This document shows, piece after piece, positions 1 to 11,538 of a stretch of 64,000 bases of DNA. Every line of letters starts with the position of its first letter. Within the stretch, counting starts at the first letter, position 1. This stretch comes from Solanum dulcamara (taxonomy: Eukaryota > Streptophyta > Magnoliopsida > Solanales > Solanaceae). The stretch is taken from contig NC_077247.1 of NCBI RefSeq assembly GCF_947179165.1, positions 42,762,935-42,826,934 of the forward strand. Reading direction: 5' to 3'. Under the pieces are notes generated by a model. The model made no database searches, had not been told where the DNA came from, and saw nothing but the letters and a program-made list of their open reading frames with translations. A program made the translations under genes and the position numbers.

Positions 1-470
1 CGTGCTTATTAAGGAGTATAGTGATATAAATTGAATCACCGTCAACAAAAATAAATTCACAAGTGAATATACTTTCTTACCAAGCAGACGTGCATCGCCC
101 ACTCTACAATAGAGTCTGAATTTAAAGCTTTAGACAAAGCTAATGAAAAATTCAAATGGATGTGATATTTATTAGAATACATTTCATTTTGTTCCAAACC
201 ATTAATTATCCCTTGTATGAATACATTGTGAGGTCAGGGCTGCGACTTGAGAGCATTAGGTATAATGAAAAATCTCATCACGTATGATAAAGATATAATT
301 GTTAGACAATTGCTCTCTAATAAAATTATCGCAATTGACTATGTAAAGTCAAAAAATATCTCACTTTAAAATGGCCTAACTATAGAGGCAGTTGAGAAAT
401 TATCGAAGAAAATAAGACTGTGACCCAAGACAAGTCATCATGACAGTGATCCTACCTAAAAGTGTGGGGG
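1..470 (+). pseudogene. Decayed Ty1/copia RNase H fragment (cut by the window edge)
   Basis: Read on the plus strand from about 109, the translation gives AHSTIESEFKALDKA, the typical copia RNase H segment around its catalytic Glu. Near 300-350 it gives VRQLLSNKIIAIDYVKSK, which is the RNase H C-terminal region ahead of the usual DxLTK motif. Several stops and frameshifts lie between the two stretches, so this is a dead remnant. The rest of the element would lie to the left of the window. No LTR was recognised in the flank to the right. Confidence 0.75.
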
Positions 471-1091
471 TCCCAAGATCTAAGCTCAAAGAGATCAAAA
501 AAAGTTATGATTGACGATTCAATAGTGTCAAAACAAACCAATGGGACAAAAACGACCCAACATTCTGTAAAGTAATGTCGTTAAAACAATGACATTTTAC
601 AACAAATGTTATATTATATTGGATATTTGTATCAAATCTTTAGTGGAAATGTAAATCTTTTAATTTTGAAATTATTCATCATTCTTTATAGGTTAAAGAT
701 TCGAATTTAATTTGCCCCCAAACTATACGATTTAGAACAGATTTACCTTTCATTAAAAAGCGTCTTATTTTTACCCTTCCTGTTCTCAAAATATAATGAC
801 TCAATTGCGCTTATGGACTAACACATTTACATATAGGGGGGAATTTTGACCATTCATAAAATTCAAGGACCAATTTGGATAATTCACAAAATTTGAAGGA
901 AAAGTCATTTAAACCCTACACCCTAAACAATTTCAAAAAATTTAAACAACAAAAGATGTATTAAAGGTAATTAAGAAGTCACTAATTATAAAAAATTCTT
1001 CTATTATAAGTAGAAGAATTTGTAGCTATTCTACTTTTATTGGTATTTTAATAATCAAAATTGAAGTATTCGTAGTATTCAAGAATAATTA
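471..1091. other. Gene-free AT-rich stretch
   Basis: No coding potential, RNA gene or clear repeat boundary was seen. The first part may be further decayed 3' sequence of the copia remnant on its left. Confidence 0.5.
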
Positions 1092-1603
1092 CACCCTCCG
1101 TCGTAGATTAGTTGATCATTTTCCTTGCATGCATATTAAGAAATCATAAATAAGAGGATAGTTTACTAATTCATCCCTTAAGAACTTCTTGAAAACTATA
1201 CAAATAAATATGAACACTTTCAAAAAGAATTAATTGTAAGGATAACATGGAAAAAATTTAGTTAATGTTTTCTTGATTTGGTAAGGTGGAAAACTAAATA
1301 TGGGACAACTATTTTTAATATTGTGACTGACTAATATGAGACAGAGAGAATAACTACTCAGTTGATCACTTTTTGTTTCACACGGTTCTTAAGAAATCAT
1401 AAATAAGAAGATAATTTTACTAGTTCGCCCCTTAAAAAATATTTGGAAACTTTACAAACAAATGTGACCACACTTTCAAAAAGAATTAATTGCAAGGGTA
1501 ATATAGAAAAAAATTAATTAATAGTTTCCTGATTTAGTAAGGTGGTATGGGACAACTATATTTAGTATAATGATCAATTAATATGAGATGGAGGCAGAAA
1601 GAG
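1092..1603. mobile_element. Two head-to-tail related MITE copies (Stowaway-like)
   Basis: Two related units of about 250 bp (1092-1350 and about 1354-1603) follow each other directly. They share blocks such as AAGAAATCATAAATAAGA and TTTCAAAAAGAATTAATTG in the same order. Unit 1 begins with a CTCCGTC-type end and finishes with ATATGAGACAGAGAGA next to TA. This is the usual Solanaceae Stowaway-like layout of inverted ends beside a TA target site. Both units are diverged. Confidence 0.55.
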
Positions 1604-1827
1604 TAAATGGAAAAAAAAAATACTCCCTCTGACCATATTTACTTGCCCACTATATTATTTTGGGATGTGCAACAATACTTCTCCAGTTTGAAAAAATAAG
1701 CGATAATTTATCATTTTGTATCTATTTTACCCTTACTATAAAATACTGTTCATTTTTCAATATTTAGATGACTTATAATTAATAGGGATGACATAGTAAA
1801 ATTACCCCTCTACCCCTCTATTTGTTA

Positions 1828-2157
1828 CTCCCTCCATTCCATATTAACTAAATTTCTAGAAATTTTTTCATTGTTCAAAATAGTTGAATTGTTCAAAGTT
1901 CAAGAGAAATGTTTGAAACTTTTTCCATATTTACCCTTTCCATTAATGAAGTTTTATAATTTTCTAGGAGTAAACTACACTACTTACAAACGTATACTCC
2001 AATAAAGGACTACTTGTATTTATGATTTCACATTTAATCATCTTTATGATGCTGATTAAACAAAAGGGTAATAGAGAAAAATATGGTTTAAATTTTGTCT
2101 TTGAATGTTTTTCTTGTGCATTACCTTAGAAATTCAACCAATATGGAATAGAGGGAG
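1828..2157 (+). mobile_element. Stowaway-type MITE, copy 1 of a family repeated in this window
   Basis: The ends are inverted repeats, CTCCCTCCATTCCATATT at the left and AATATGGAATAGAGGGAG at the right. They are flanked by TA on both sides, the target duplication of Tc1/mariner-type MITEs. The interior has no ORF. Closely related copies lie at 61852-62192 (same orientation) and 51137-51420 (opposite orientation). Confidence 0.85.
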
Positions 2158-2279
2158 TATTTTTTAAAGAATGTGTCAAGACAAATATGAACAATAAAAA
2201 ATGAACGAATGGAGTAATTAATTCTTGAACTGTTAAAATAATAAATAATTTAAAAGAACTATTTTAAAAAATTCCGACA

Positions 2280-3557
2280 GATAATTTATCGAGGAAGTAT
2301 GTTCTAGGACGGCATTAGTTAGATTAGGAACAACAATATTGTAAGACACACTGGCAAAATTAAAATATGTAAGTACTAGGTCAAAGGTAATTCATGTATT
2401 TTTACTTCTTACAAGTTACAATGAAACTAATTAAATTGGATAATTTTAATATAGTTATTAAAAAAGAAAAGGACAAACTTAAAAAAGATATAAAAGAACA
2501 AACTAAATAATTAACTTAAGTCATCATAGAGTTCAATATATATATATATATATAAATATTCATGATGCAAGCAATACATATACAAATACAAACACAATTT
2601 CAACTAAGAAAACACACTCTAAACTCTAAAATACGTGTACAGTATTAATAAGATCTTTAACTTGAGATTGTCCTTTTCTAAACTTTGATTTACTGAACAG
2701 TAACAATTGATGTATTTCTATCTTACAAATTTCTTGTAGTACTGCTTTTTCACTCGGCTAAATCAACTTCTAGCTAGATCTCGATCAAGTTTACATAATG
2801 AATTTTGAGACCTCCTTTCCACTTTTTGTTCCAGACTTCATACAATCCAAAATAAATCTTATCAACATTGTTCCCCTTCCCTTTTGCTATCGTAATATTT
2901 TTTGATATCATCTTTGTAACATTAATCTGATCACTAGTCAAATTCACCTTTCTCCATTGAGTATTATCTCCCCATTTAGCCATAAGATAAACTGGTGAAT
3001 TGCTCCAACCAAATGCATCAGTCATCAATGACATTGTAAACTCAATATCATATGACGTTTTCTTCTCTATATTAACATTGTCAATGCAACCAGTTACCTC
3101 CAACCAATTTACTTGTATAAGTTCTGCATCATCCTTCTGTAATCCAAAAATATTTAATACAAAGTCAGTCAATTTACTTGTAAGATAGTAGCTACGTACG
3201 TAGTAATACACATTTAATTTTTAAAACTTAGATTTGGTACAGCTATTAATTAATTCTTACTCGTATTTGGGTAACTTCCAAAAGCGTTTATCGTATCCCC
3301 AAACAATATTAAGAGCTTTCGGATATACTATCTAACCCTGCCAGCAATGGAAAAAAATAGTATAAAATAAATTTTAAAGAAAAACATAGACTCGGGATAT
3401 AAGTTTAATGCAAGAAGCAAAGTAATGAGAGAAAAAAGAATTGCAATATTGGAAGAAATTAATGCATGAAATTTCCTGCACCTTTTCTGTTTTAGAGAAT
3501 GTGTGATTGCCTTGATAGTGAAGAGATTTTGAAGCCATTAAATTTGCTATATAAGTC
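2280..3557. repeat. Tandem segmental duplication, copy A (left part)
   Basis: This stretch aligns with 23090-24420. Shared landmarks in the same order are a block near 2300 with GTATGTTCTAGGACG versus GTATGTTACAGGATA, the AAAATTAAAATATGTAA block, the AAAGAAAAGGA block near 2465, the whole PP2 gene region, and the CTGTGATTGCCTTGATA block. Copy A continues beyond the inserted copia element. Sequence near 10690 (AAATTTCATGCATACGTGC) and at 12340-12430 (AAGGAGGCAAATAAT, then GGGCCTAAGTTGGACCAAA) matches 26266 and 26429-26510. The duplicated unit therefore spans roughly 2.28-12.45 kb in A and 23.1-26.55 kb in B. Confidence 0.8.
2774..3538 (-). CDS. Phloem protein 2 (PP2)-like lectin gene, possibly impaired
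   Basis: The PP2 domain is clear. Exon 3 (to stop at 2774) gives ELIQVNWLEVTG, then YDIEFTMSLMTDAFGWSNSP, and ends GLYEVWNKKWKGGLKIHYVN. Exon 2 (3261-3331) gives YPKALNIVWGYDKRFWKLP, the family's conserved tryptophan-rich motif. A candidate exon 1 (3482-3538) starts with ATG at 3538 and encodes 19 residues (MASKSLHYQG...TEK). Exons 1 and 2 join in phase through acceptor GGTTAG. Exons 2 and 3 do not join cleanly. The exon 2 donor GA|GTAAG leaves two bases, while the natural acceptor TTACAG (before QKDDAEL, about 3139) expects phase 0. An in-frame alternative acceptor, ACAAG at about 3180, would add some 13 unusual residues. PP2 proteins are small phloem lectins that bind GlcNAc oligomers. Nothing here indicates a signal peptide. 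The gene has a tandem pseudogene copy at 23.85-24.42 kb. Identity of the family is firm, but functionality is uncertain. Confidence 0.75.
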
Positions 3558-3670
3558 TATTGAAGATAGTAGTTCGACTGATTAGTTTGAATCAATGATT
3601 GTTCGATTCAACCACGGCAGTTGATTCTGGGAACCTCCATTGATGCTGAGCAGAGTTTTCTTTGTTTACA

Positions 3671-4855
3671 ATGCCTGAAACAAGTGAAACACCAATGGAT
3701 ACTACAGCACCAGAGACACTACAAGCAATTGAATCCAAACGAAATCATCCACTTTATCTCCATCCATCGGAACTCCTAAAAGTATTCTGACCGCAGTTCA
3801 GCTCACAGGAGCAGAGAATTACTCCCTATGGAGTAGATCTATGTTGATCAATCTCAGGGCCAAAAGCAAATTGGGATTTGTACTTAGAACATGTCGACGA
3901 AGTGATTACTCTCCTGAATTAGAGGAGCAATGGGAGAAGTGTAATTCATTCGTGCTAGCATGGATTATGAATACAATATCAAAAGAGTTATTGAGTGGAA
4001 TTGTATATGCCTCAGATGCTGCGACAGTATGGGAAGATCAGAAGGAATGATTTGATAAGGTTGATGGATCGAGAATTTATCTACTTCATAGAGAGATTTG
4101 TACGATTCTTCAAGATAACTTGATTGTACCACCACCTTCATGTATTTGTGACAGATCTAGAACTTATGTGGATCATATGCAGTACTTATGTTTGTTTGTT
4201 TTTTTAATGGGACTGAGCGATATGTATGGACATGCATGAAGCCAGATTTTAATGACGAGTCCCTTACCAAGTGGTAGTAAGGCATACGCCATGATAATCT
4301 CAGATAAAAGACAAAGAGCCACTTCAGGCATGCGTGTAAGTGGTGATATGGTTGAGGCTGCAGCATTATATGCAGGAAAAGGCACTTCTGCAACTAGAAA
4401 CACACGTATTGATGGAGACAAGATTGAAGCAGCAATGTACACTGAAAGAGGTAACTACAATGCCAAAAATAAAGTGAACTAAAATTTGTACTGTGATCAT
4501 TGTATGATGCATGGACACACTCATAAAATATGCTATAGACTCCTTGGTTATCCTGAAGATTGAAAGTTTAAAAGGAGACCACTAGGACAAAATGCAGATC
4601 AAAACTACACAAATACAACTAGAGGGGTGCACTCAGCTAGAGGAAAGGGCATTGCAAATAATGTACAGGTGGATAGAAGTGATGATGAGGAGCTAAACAA
4701 TGATGTTTTTGGGCCAGTCAACACAGGACCAAACTCCCAAGATTCTTATGATTTCAATCTATTCATGCTAACCTGCAGACACTTGCTGCACATCCAAATT
4801 TCACTCCTAGTCAACACCAAAAGATATTGAAGGTGTTGGATGAATAAGAGAAGAC
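3671..4855 (+). pseudogene. copia gag of element 1 (broken)
   Basis: The frame opens at ATG 3671 shortly after the truncated 5' end. The matching gag N-domain reads GAENYSLWSRSM, then EQWEKCNSFVLAWIMNTISK and ELLSGIVYASDA, as in copia-type gag proteins (Retrotran_gag_3-like). A zinc knuckle follows near 4485-4560 (CDHCMMHGHT...CYRLLGYP). In-frame stops and a frameshift occur after about 4050 and again near 4480 and 4560, so no intact gag can be made. Confidence 0.8.
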
Positions 4856-4984
4856 TGTGGACATGATTAATATGGCAGGTAATCTCAATAGCATCATAGT
4901 ATGTTCAGTATCTACTAAAAAGAAGAGTGTATAGCTATAATGAATTCTAGTGATAAAGAGCATGATACAGTTAACATGAGGGAT

Positions 4985-6449
4985 AACTAGATAGTTGATT
5001 CAGGGGAAGCATGTCATATGAAATCCAAAATTGATAAATTAGACAAGGTCAGTGTTTCTAATAAGCACATAGGTAGAAAATTACACTTACCTATTGGATA
5101 AACCACCCTAGTTACTCATTCAAGAAGTTGTGTAATCCCAGCAGATGGAGTATTAGAGAATGTCCTGATTGTGCTTGAGTTTAAGTATGATTTACTCTCA
5201 GTGTCTCAACTGACTAGACAATTGAAATGTTCTAATCATTTTTTCCTAAATTTTGTATTTTTCAGGACCTCTTCAATGGAGAGGTGAAGGAGATTGGTAA
5301 GGAGATAAAAGGTCTATACTACTTTTCCAGTAATTTCTCTTGTAGTAACACAACTGATGATGATGGCATGGTCTTGATGACAAAAGCAAGTGATACAAAT
5401 TGCATAACATGGCACAACAGAATGGGTCATCCCTTTATCAAAGTTTGAGACAACTATCTTTAGTAGATAAAGAAACAAATATAAAAGTATGTGATAGTTC
5501 AATTTATCCTTTAGCAAAGCAGACTAGACTTTCATTTCCTTTGAGTATGTCCAGAACAAAAGCTAAGTTTGATCTCACTCACCTTGACGTATGGGGACCA
5601 TATAAATTTCCTACATATAATGGGTTCAGATTTTTTCTGACTATTGTAGATGATAATTCAAAGATGACTTGGTTGTTTTTGTTGAAATTTAAAAGTGATA
5701 TCTTTGTTGTTTTGAAATCCTTTCTTGCATTGGTTAGCAATCAGTTTAACATGCAAGTGAAAAGAGTAAGATATGACAATGGCACTGAATTTTTCAATAA
5801 GGAATGCAGTTCCTTGTTTTCCTCTTTATGAATCATTCATGAAAGAAATTGTCCTTACACTCCAAAAAAAAAATAGAGTGGTAGAGAGGAAGCACAGGCA
5901 TATACTGGAAGTAGCAAGGGCTCTCAGATTCCAAGGGTCTATCCCTATCAGATTTTGGGGTGAGTGTGTGCTAGCAGTTGTGTATTTGATAAACATACTA
6001 CCTACTGCAGTCTTACAAGGACAACCACCTTATCAAGTTTTCAACAAAGTAAAGCCAAAACTTGATCATTTAAGACAATGGGGTGTTTGTGTTATGCAAC
6101 CAAGCTTGTTAAAGATGATAAGTTTTCTTCCAGAGCTGATACATGTGTTATGATGGGTTATTCTCCTACTCAAAAAGGATACATGCTATATAGCTTGAGT
6201 CTCAAGAAGTTTATTGCAAGCAGAGATGTTGTTTTCAAAAAGAGTGTGTTTCCATTTGCTAGACTGCAAGATAAGCATATGCCAATTTTTGTTGAACAAC
6301 AACTTAGTGATTTTAACAATGTGAGAGTTGACACACCTACAGAAGTACCTAATTTTGATAGCCATGATGAACATTATGCTCCAAATGATACACCTGATCT
6401 AGTGGTTGCTGAATGTACTCCAGTGATGGACCAAAATACAGTACAAAAA
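4985..6449 (+). pseudogene. copia protease and integrase part of element 1 pol (broken)
   Basis: The protease motif region reads IVDSGEACHMKSK near 4995, where DSGA is expected. The GAG-pre-integrase His motif follows near 5400 (ITWHNRMGHP). The integrase core is seen in FDLTHLDVWGPYKFPTYNG, FFLTIVDDNSKMTWLF and VRYDNGTEFFNKEC (5570-5810). It continues in a shifted frame with VVERKHRHILEVARALRF and PTAVLQGQPPYQVF up to 6130. The fragment stops at 6449, where the solo LTR interrupts it. At least two frameshifts are present. Confidence 0.85.
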
Positions 6450-8604
6450 TGTAACAACCCCTAAAATGTTGTATGTCGGTATTTCAATTCTCGACAAAAA
6501 TAATACAGCCTTTGTATTTTGGGCATAACTTTTCATAGGTTGGTCCAAATTAGGTGATTCAAATTTCTGGGTAATCACAACATCCTTACCTACAACTTTC
6601 ATGAAGAACATAACTTCAAATTCGGAGTATAAGTAGGTCAAATAAATTAATCTTTGCAAGATATAGTGCTGTGACGGAATTGAGTGTTGATAGAAGAAAA
6701 TTCATATCTCACTGTAGGTTGCTCCAAATTGGTTGATTCTTGAACGATATGAAACTAGACTTCCATATCTACAATTCCTATGAAGAAACCAAATCCTAAT
6801 AAGGAATTTATCTTATTCAAACGTAGCTTCGAAAATGAGTATTCTGTTAAAAAGAACTCATCTTACCTACCATGGAAACATCTAGATGCATTTGACATCA
6901 TGCATGACATAAATTGTCCTCCATTTAACATCATCCATGACATCAATATATTCCATTAAATTTTCAGATTTTTCTTTATAATTATTTTATTTATTGTTAG
7001 GTCCCTCTTTCCCACCTATAAATACCCACCTTATTTCCTCATTTTATTCATCAAGCTTTCCTAAGCATTTCTTCTCTATATATACTTCTTCTCAAATATA
7101 GTTTTAGTTTTAGTAGTATAAAAATACTACTCCGGTTATTCTTATACTCCGGGTAGTACACAAAACGCTCCGGCGAGGAGAAAATGCTAGGGATCCAAGA
7201 GTATTCCAATTCGGAGTAAACCTTCGGATTTAAGGTATGTAAGGCTTTCATAGCATTGGATTGAGTTCGTCCATGCGCCCAATATTTAAATTTATTATAA
7301 TTGAGTTATAGTTGAGTTTTATTCAAATCTTGAATTCTAGATGAATTAATTCTTCTTCTATTGAGTTTGATATATTTATGCATTAATATTATTATTATTG
7401 TTATCTCTCATATTATTGGAATTATTGTTCATGGCTACTTTCCCGTGAATTCTAATTGATTTGATGTTCATGAATATTTTTACATATGTTTTGAGTAAAG
7501 ATGTTAGCTTTTTATTATTTTTATTGATAAAAAGAGAGTTATATGAATTAATACTATATATGTATTTTATTGAGTTTTGAAAGAGTAAAAGAGTTGAATT
7601 TGAATGAATTTGAGAAAATGATATTTTGAGCAAGATGTTTTGATGAGATGTAAATGATATTTTTGGAAGTATAATGATTGATGAACATGAAATGAGATGA
7701 GTTTGATGATTTAAATTAAAGTCCAATGAGACTAGATGATGAGTTTAATATGAGCACATATTTTGGGAGTAGTATTGAGCACCGAGTTGGATAAGAGTTT
7801 AATTGACTCAAACCCCAGAACTACGTAGCCAGCGTAGGATGGAGGCTATGCCTCTTAAGTCCCAAAAAGAGGACTTTGATGAATGGATCCAAGATGGTGA
7901 TGTCCTTTACCCTGGCAAGGTATTGGATGGATGTGGCAACGACATCGCTTCGTTGTATCATCGCTAGCTCATAAGTGATGATTGTCGGTTAGAGAAACTC
8001 CCAACTGAGTAAGCATTGCTTATTACTATTATTTTTATTATTACATTTTAAACTTGCATTACATATTCATGTTGAGATGATGTTGAGTTCTGAGCTGAGT
8101 TTTCTTGAGAGGAGTTTCTTGATATCTGTCCTTACCTTCCTGCCATTTTACATACTCGTACATTCCACGTACTGACGTCATTCGACCTGCATCGTTTTAT
8201 GATGCAGATACAGGTGTTAGAGATCCTCAACAGGCGCATCGTTGAAGATCATTTCTTTTCAGCTATTTGGTGAGTCCTTCTTGTATTCGAAGGAACTCCT
8301 TATCCTTTTATTATTGTTGAGTGTGATGTTTCTTTTGAGGTAGCCATGGACATGTCATTGGCACCATCTAAGAGTATTAGAGGCTTCATAGACAGAGTCT
8401 GATGATGTAATCGGAGTAGTTCTCCTTAGAAACTACTTCTTCTAAGAATTATCTATTTTTCCTTTGATTATGACAATCCCACATTAGTATTATTAAGTCT
8501 TCCGCTGATGAACAAATGAGTAATGAGACCAAGTGGTTCTCTCGGAAGCCAGAGATGGTTTCTGAGTGCCGGTCACGCCTAGGGTACCCTCTCGGGGCGT
8601 GACA
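6450..8604 (+). mobile_element. Solo LTR (2155 bp, probably Ty3/gypsy) nested in copia element 1
   Basis: The ends are TGTAACAACCCC at the left and GGGGCGTGACA at the right, that is TG...CA. They are flanked by AAAAA on each side (6445-6449 and 8605-8609). Without the insert the copia frame reads straight across (TVQK to VVEETRQ), which confirms the boundaries. No coding domains lie inside, so it is a solo LTR. A TATA-like ATAAATACC (about 7018) supports plus-strand orientation. The terminal block GTGACCGGCACTC (reverse strand) resembles the end of the 3.0-kb solo LTR at 18452-21453, so the two are distant members of one LTR type lying in opposite orientation. Assignment to Ty3/gypsy rests on size and end sequence only. 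Confidence 0.87.
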
Positions 8605-10330
8605 AAAAAGTTGTGGAAGAGACAAGACAAAGGACTTCTAAAAGGCCATCCCATCCACCTATTTGGATGAAGGATTATATCACTCATATGATTGACTTTG
8701 TACATCCTCATTCTCTAGCCAACTATATTTCTTACAGTCAGCTCTCTCCTAAATATCAAGCTTACTTGAGTGAAATGTCTACTGAGAAAGAACCAAGGAA
8801 TTATGAGGAAGCCATCAAAAATCCTAAGTGGATAGAGGCCATAAAATAGGAGATTAATGCATTAGAGGATAATGGTACATGGACGGTAATGAAGCTACCA
8901 CTAGGGAAGAATGTCATAGGATCTAAGTGGGTTTTTAAAATCAAATATAAGGCAAATGGAAAAGTTGACAGGTTCAAGGCTAGACTTGTGGCCAAGGGGT
9001 ATAGTCAAACAGAAGGAATTGATTATCAAGAGACCTTCTCACCTGTAGTAAAGATGGTCACTGTGAGATCTATTATTGCTATAGAAGCAGCTGAAAATTG
9101 GATAATCTATCAAATGGATGCATTCAATATTTTTTATAAAGAGATCTGGTAGAGGAAGTATACATGGAATTGCCTAAATGCTTTGATAAAAAGGGAGAGC
9201 ATCAAGTATGCAGACTTATCAAGTCATTGTATGGACTTAAACAAGATTTTAGACAATAGAATGTGAGGTTAACAGATGCCTTATTGCATTCAGAATACAC
9301 ACAGAGTCACCTAAATTACTCCTTATTCATTCAAAGGAATGGAACAACACTAGTGATTGAACTAGTGTATATAGATGATTTGTTGATTACGGGAATGACT
9401 CCACATTAATACAAGAGACTAAGCAGGTTCTGCATCATCATTTCAAGATTAAAGACTTAGGAGAATTGAAGTGTTTCTTAGGAATTGAATTTTGTAGATC
9501 AGCACAGGGTATTGTTATGAACTAGAGAAAGTATGCTTTGGAACTGATCTCTAAAGCTAGCTTGGCAGGTACTAGACTATCATCTACACCATTGGAGTGC
9601 AACATCAAGCTGACAAGTGCAAATTTTGTTCGAAATGATTCTGATGAGTTATTCACGGACATAAATAGATACCAAAGGATGATTGGAAAACTGCTTTATC
9701 TTACTAACACTAGGCCTGACATAGCTTATTCAGTTCAAAGTCTTAGTCAGTTCATGCAAAGGCCAAAGCTTTCTCATTGGAATGCAGCTTTAAAGGTAGT
9801 TAAATATATCAAGGCAGCACGAGGACAATGATTACTTATGAGGTTCTGACAAACATACACATCTCACTGGCTTTTGTTATGCCAATTAGGCTGTATGCCC
9901 CAATACCAAGAGGTCTGTAAATGGATATTTGTTGAAGTATGGGAAGTCATTAATATCTTGGAAATCAAAGAAGCAGAACACTGTTTCTAAAAGTTCTGCA
10001 GAAGAAGAATACATGAGTCTAGCTATGTTGACAACTGAAGTGGTTTGGGTAACTAACCTATTCAAAGAACTTGGTATAAGGGTGGATAATCCTGTGACTA
10101 TACACTGTGACAGCAAGGCTGCCATTCAGATAGCAGTAAATTCTGTTTTTATGACAGGACGAAGCACATCGAGATCAATTGTCATTTCATTCGCGAAAGA
10201 ATACAACAAGGCTTGATCAAGACAAGTTATATCAACACACGAGACCAACAAGCTGATTTGCTGACTAAGGCACTGAGAAGGTCTCAACATGATTTTTTGT
10301 TAGCCAAGTTAAGTTTCTTGAATGTCTTCA
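8605..10330 (+). pseudogene. copia reverse transcriptase and RNase H of element 1 (broken)
   Basis: RT begins with NPKWIEAIK then EINALEDNGTW after a stop. It continues VIGSKWVFKIKYKANGKVDR and FKARLVAKGYSQTEGIDYQE. The catalytic YIDDLLITG is at about 9367-9393, and IKDLGELKCFLGIE follows. RNase H follows with RPDIAYSVQSLSQFM (about 9713), SKSSAEEEYMSLAM (about 9991) and IHCDSKAAIQIA (about 10100). Stops at 8849, 9260 and 9521, and a shift near 9150, inactivate it. It ends just before the polypurine tract at 10341. Confidence 0.85.
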
Positions 10331-10352
10331 GTACATCTAGCTTGAGGGGGAA

Positions 10353-10604
10353 TATTGAAGATAGTAGTTCGAGTGATTAGTTTGAGTGGTTAATTAATTG
10401 TAAACTGCCTACTTGGCAATTAGTTATATTGGTGCAGCTAGGAAGCAAGTTAGTTGTGAGTTTGTTGAATTTGTTAGAAGAAGTTATGACAGCTCATACA
10501 GTTAGAATTAGATAGATATAAATATATGCTTCTTCTTCACTTGTAATCACTTTTGCATAATCAAACCATCATAAATTTCCCAATTTCCTCTCTAAAATTC
10601 TACA
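10353..10604 (+). repeat. 3' LTR of copia element 1
   Basis: This is the 252-bp LTR that follows the polypurine tract GAGGGGGAA. It starts TATTGAAGATAG and ends TTCTACA just before TSD AAGTC. A TATA-like segment GATATAAATATATG lies near 10515. Only about 34 bp of the matching 5' LTR survive at 3558, so insertion age cannot be read from LTR divergence. Confidence 0.85.
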
Positions 10605-10609
10605 AAGTC

Positions 10610-11038
10610 AAAAAAATTATAAAGAATATGGAGTTTTGAGTGTCTTATAGTAATTTGGGCTACAATAATCAAATATATATAGAGAGAGAGAAAATTTCAT
10701 GCATACGTGCACTCGCCAAAAAGAGAAAAGGGAATTAAGTCATGACACGTAAGGCGCATTTAGCTAAGAAATCCACACGACAACAATATATATGCAATTT
10801 CATAAATTAGTTTGCGGGATGATAAAGTATATGCAGATCTTACCTCTATTTTATAAGGGAAATTTAGAACCCTATTATAATTACTTAAAGTTGTCATTCT
10901 TAAATTTAAAACCCATTAATTAAAAATCTGACTCTCCCAAACCAATTAGTTTCGGACACCTAGGACGACCGGACAGACAGAAAAAGTTAAAAATATACTC
11001 TAAATTCCTAACTATAATTGATTGTTAAAAGTTGAATG
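10610..11038. other. Gene-free flank, part of duplication copy A
   Basis: No ORF of note. It carries the copy A counterpart of 26260-26330 (the AAATTTCATGCA...GCACT block), so it is the upstream flank of the PP2 gene, now displaced by the copia insertion. Confidence 0.5.
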
Positions 11039-11204
11039 TAGGGGTGGGCATAAATATCGAAAAATTGGATCGAATCGAATTAATTTAATTTTTTGATTTA
11101 TCGGTTCGGTGTCGGGTTTTTTTCTTCAAGAGTTTGATTCTTCAATTTGGTGTTCGATGTAAGGGTCTTGAAACTTTGGTGCACCGATGAACAGAATTTT
11201 TATT

Positions 11205-11206
<2 letters not shown>

Positions 11207-11257
<51 letters not shown>

Positions 11258-11260
11258 CTT
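11207..11260. repeat. Compound (AT)n(AC)n(AT)n microsatellite
   Basis: Runs of AT, then about eight CA units, then AT again lie within the hAT-like element. It is likely length-polymorphic. Confidence 0.9.
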
Positions 11261-11538
11261 AACCAAAAAACAAAGGTCAACTAGCAATTAAATCATTCAT
11301 GAACAAATCAAAGTAGCAACAGATTTACAATTCGGATAGTTAACTTCAAATATTAATTCTCAACATCAAAAACACAAAAGTATTTTTGTCGATCATATAA
11401 AGGAACTCGTCTTGGTCCTTGTTTTCCTCCCTAAGTTAGAGGTACAATGTTCTTAACAAAGATAAATATGATATGTTAAACACAATAAGTGTTCCATGGT
11501 GAGCCACACCATCACTTAACATGGTTTTAAATTATCAA

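Larger units (their letters stand above)
3558..10604 (+). mobile_element. Ty1/copia LTR retrotransposon 1 (defective; contains a nested solo LTR)
   Basis: The element is bounded by the perfect 5-bp target duplication AAGTC (3553-3557 and 10605-10609). Both ends start TATTGAAGATAGTAGTTCGA. The 3' LTR is 10353-10604 (252 bp), preceded by the polypurine tract GAGGGGGAA. The 5' LTR retains only about 34 bp (3558-3591), and neither the rest of it nor a tRNA-Met primer site is found, so a deletion has removed them. Domain order is gag, protease, integrase, RT, RNase H, which places it in Ty1/copia. All reading frames carry stops and shifts. A 2155-bp solo LTR from another family sits between the integrase and RT parts. 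Confidence 0.93.

Noticed and set aside
4157..4482. Overlapping frames on both strands in element 1
   Set aside because: These lie in the decayed copia gag linker. Opposite-strand frames have no support.
7376..7726. 116-codon minus-strand frame
   Set aside because: Lies within the 2.16-kb solo LTR, composed of low-complexity Asn/Ile/Ser with an (ATT)n stretch.
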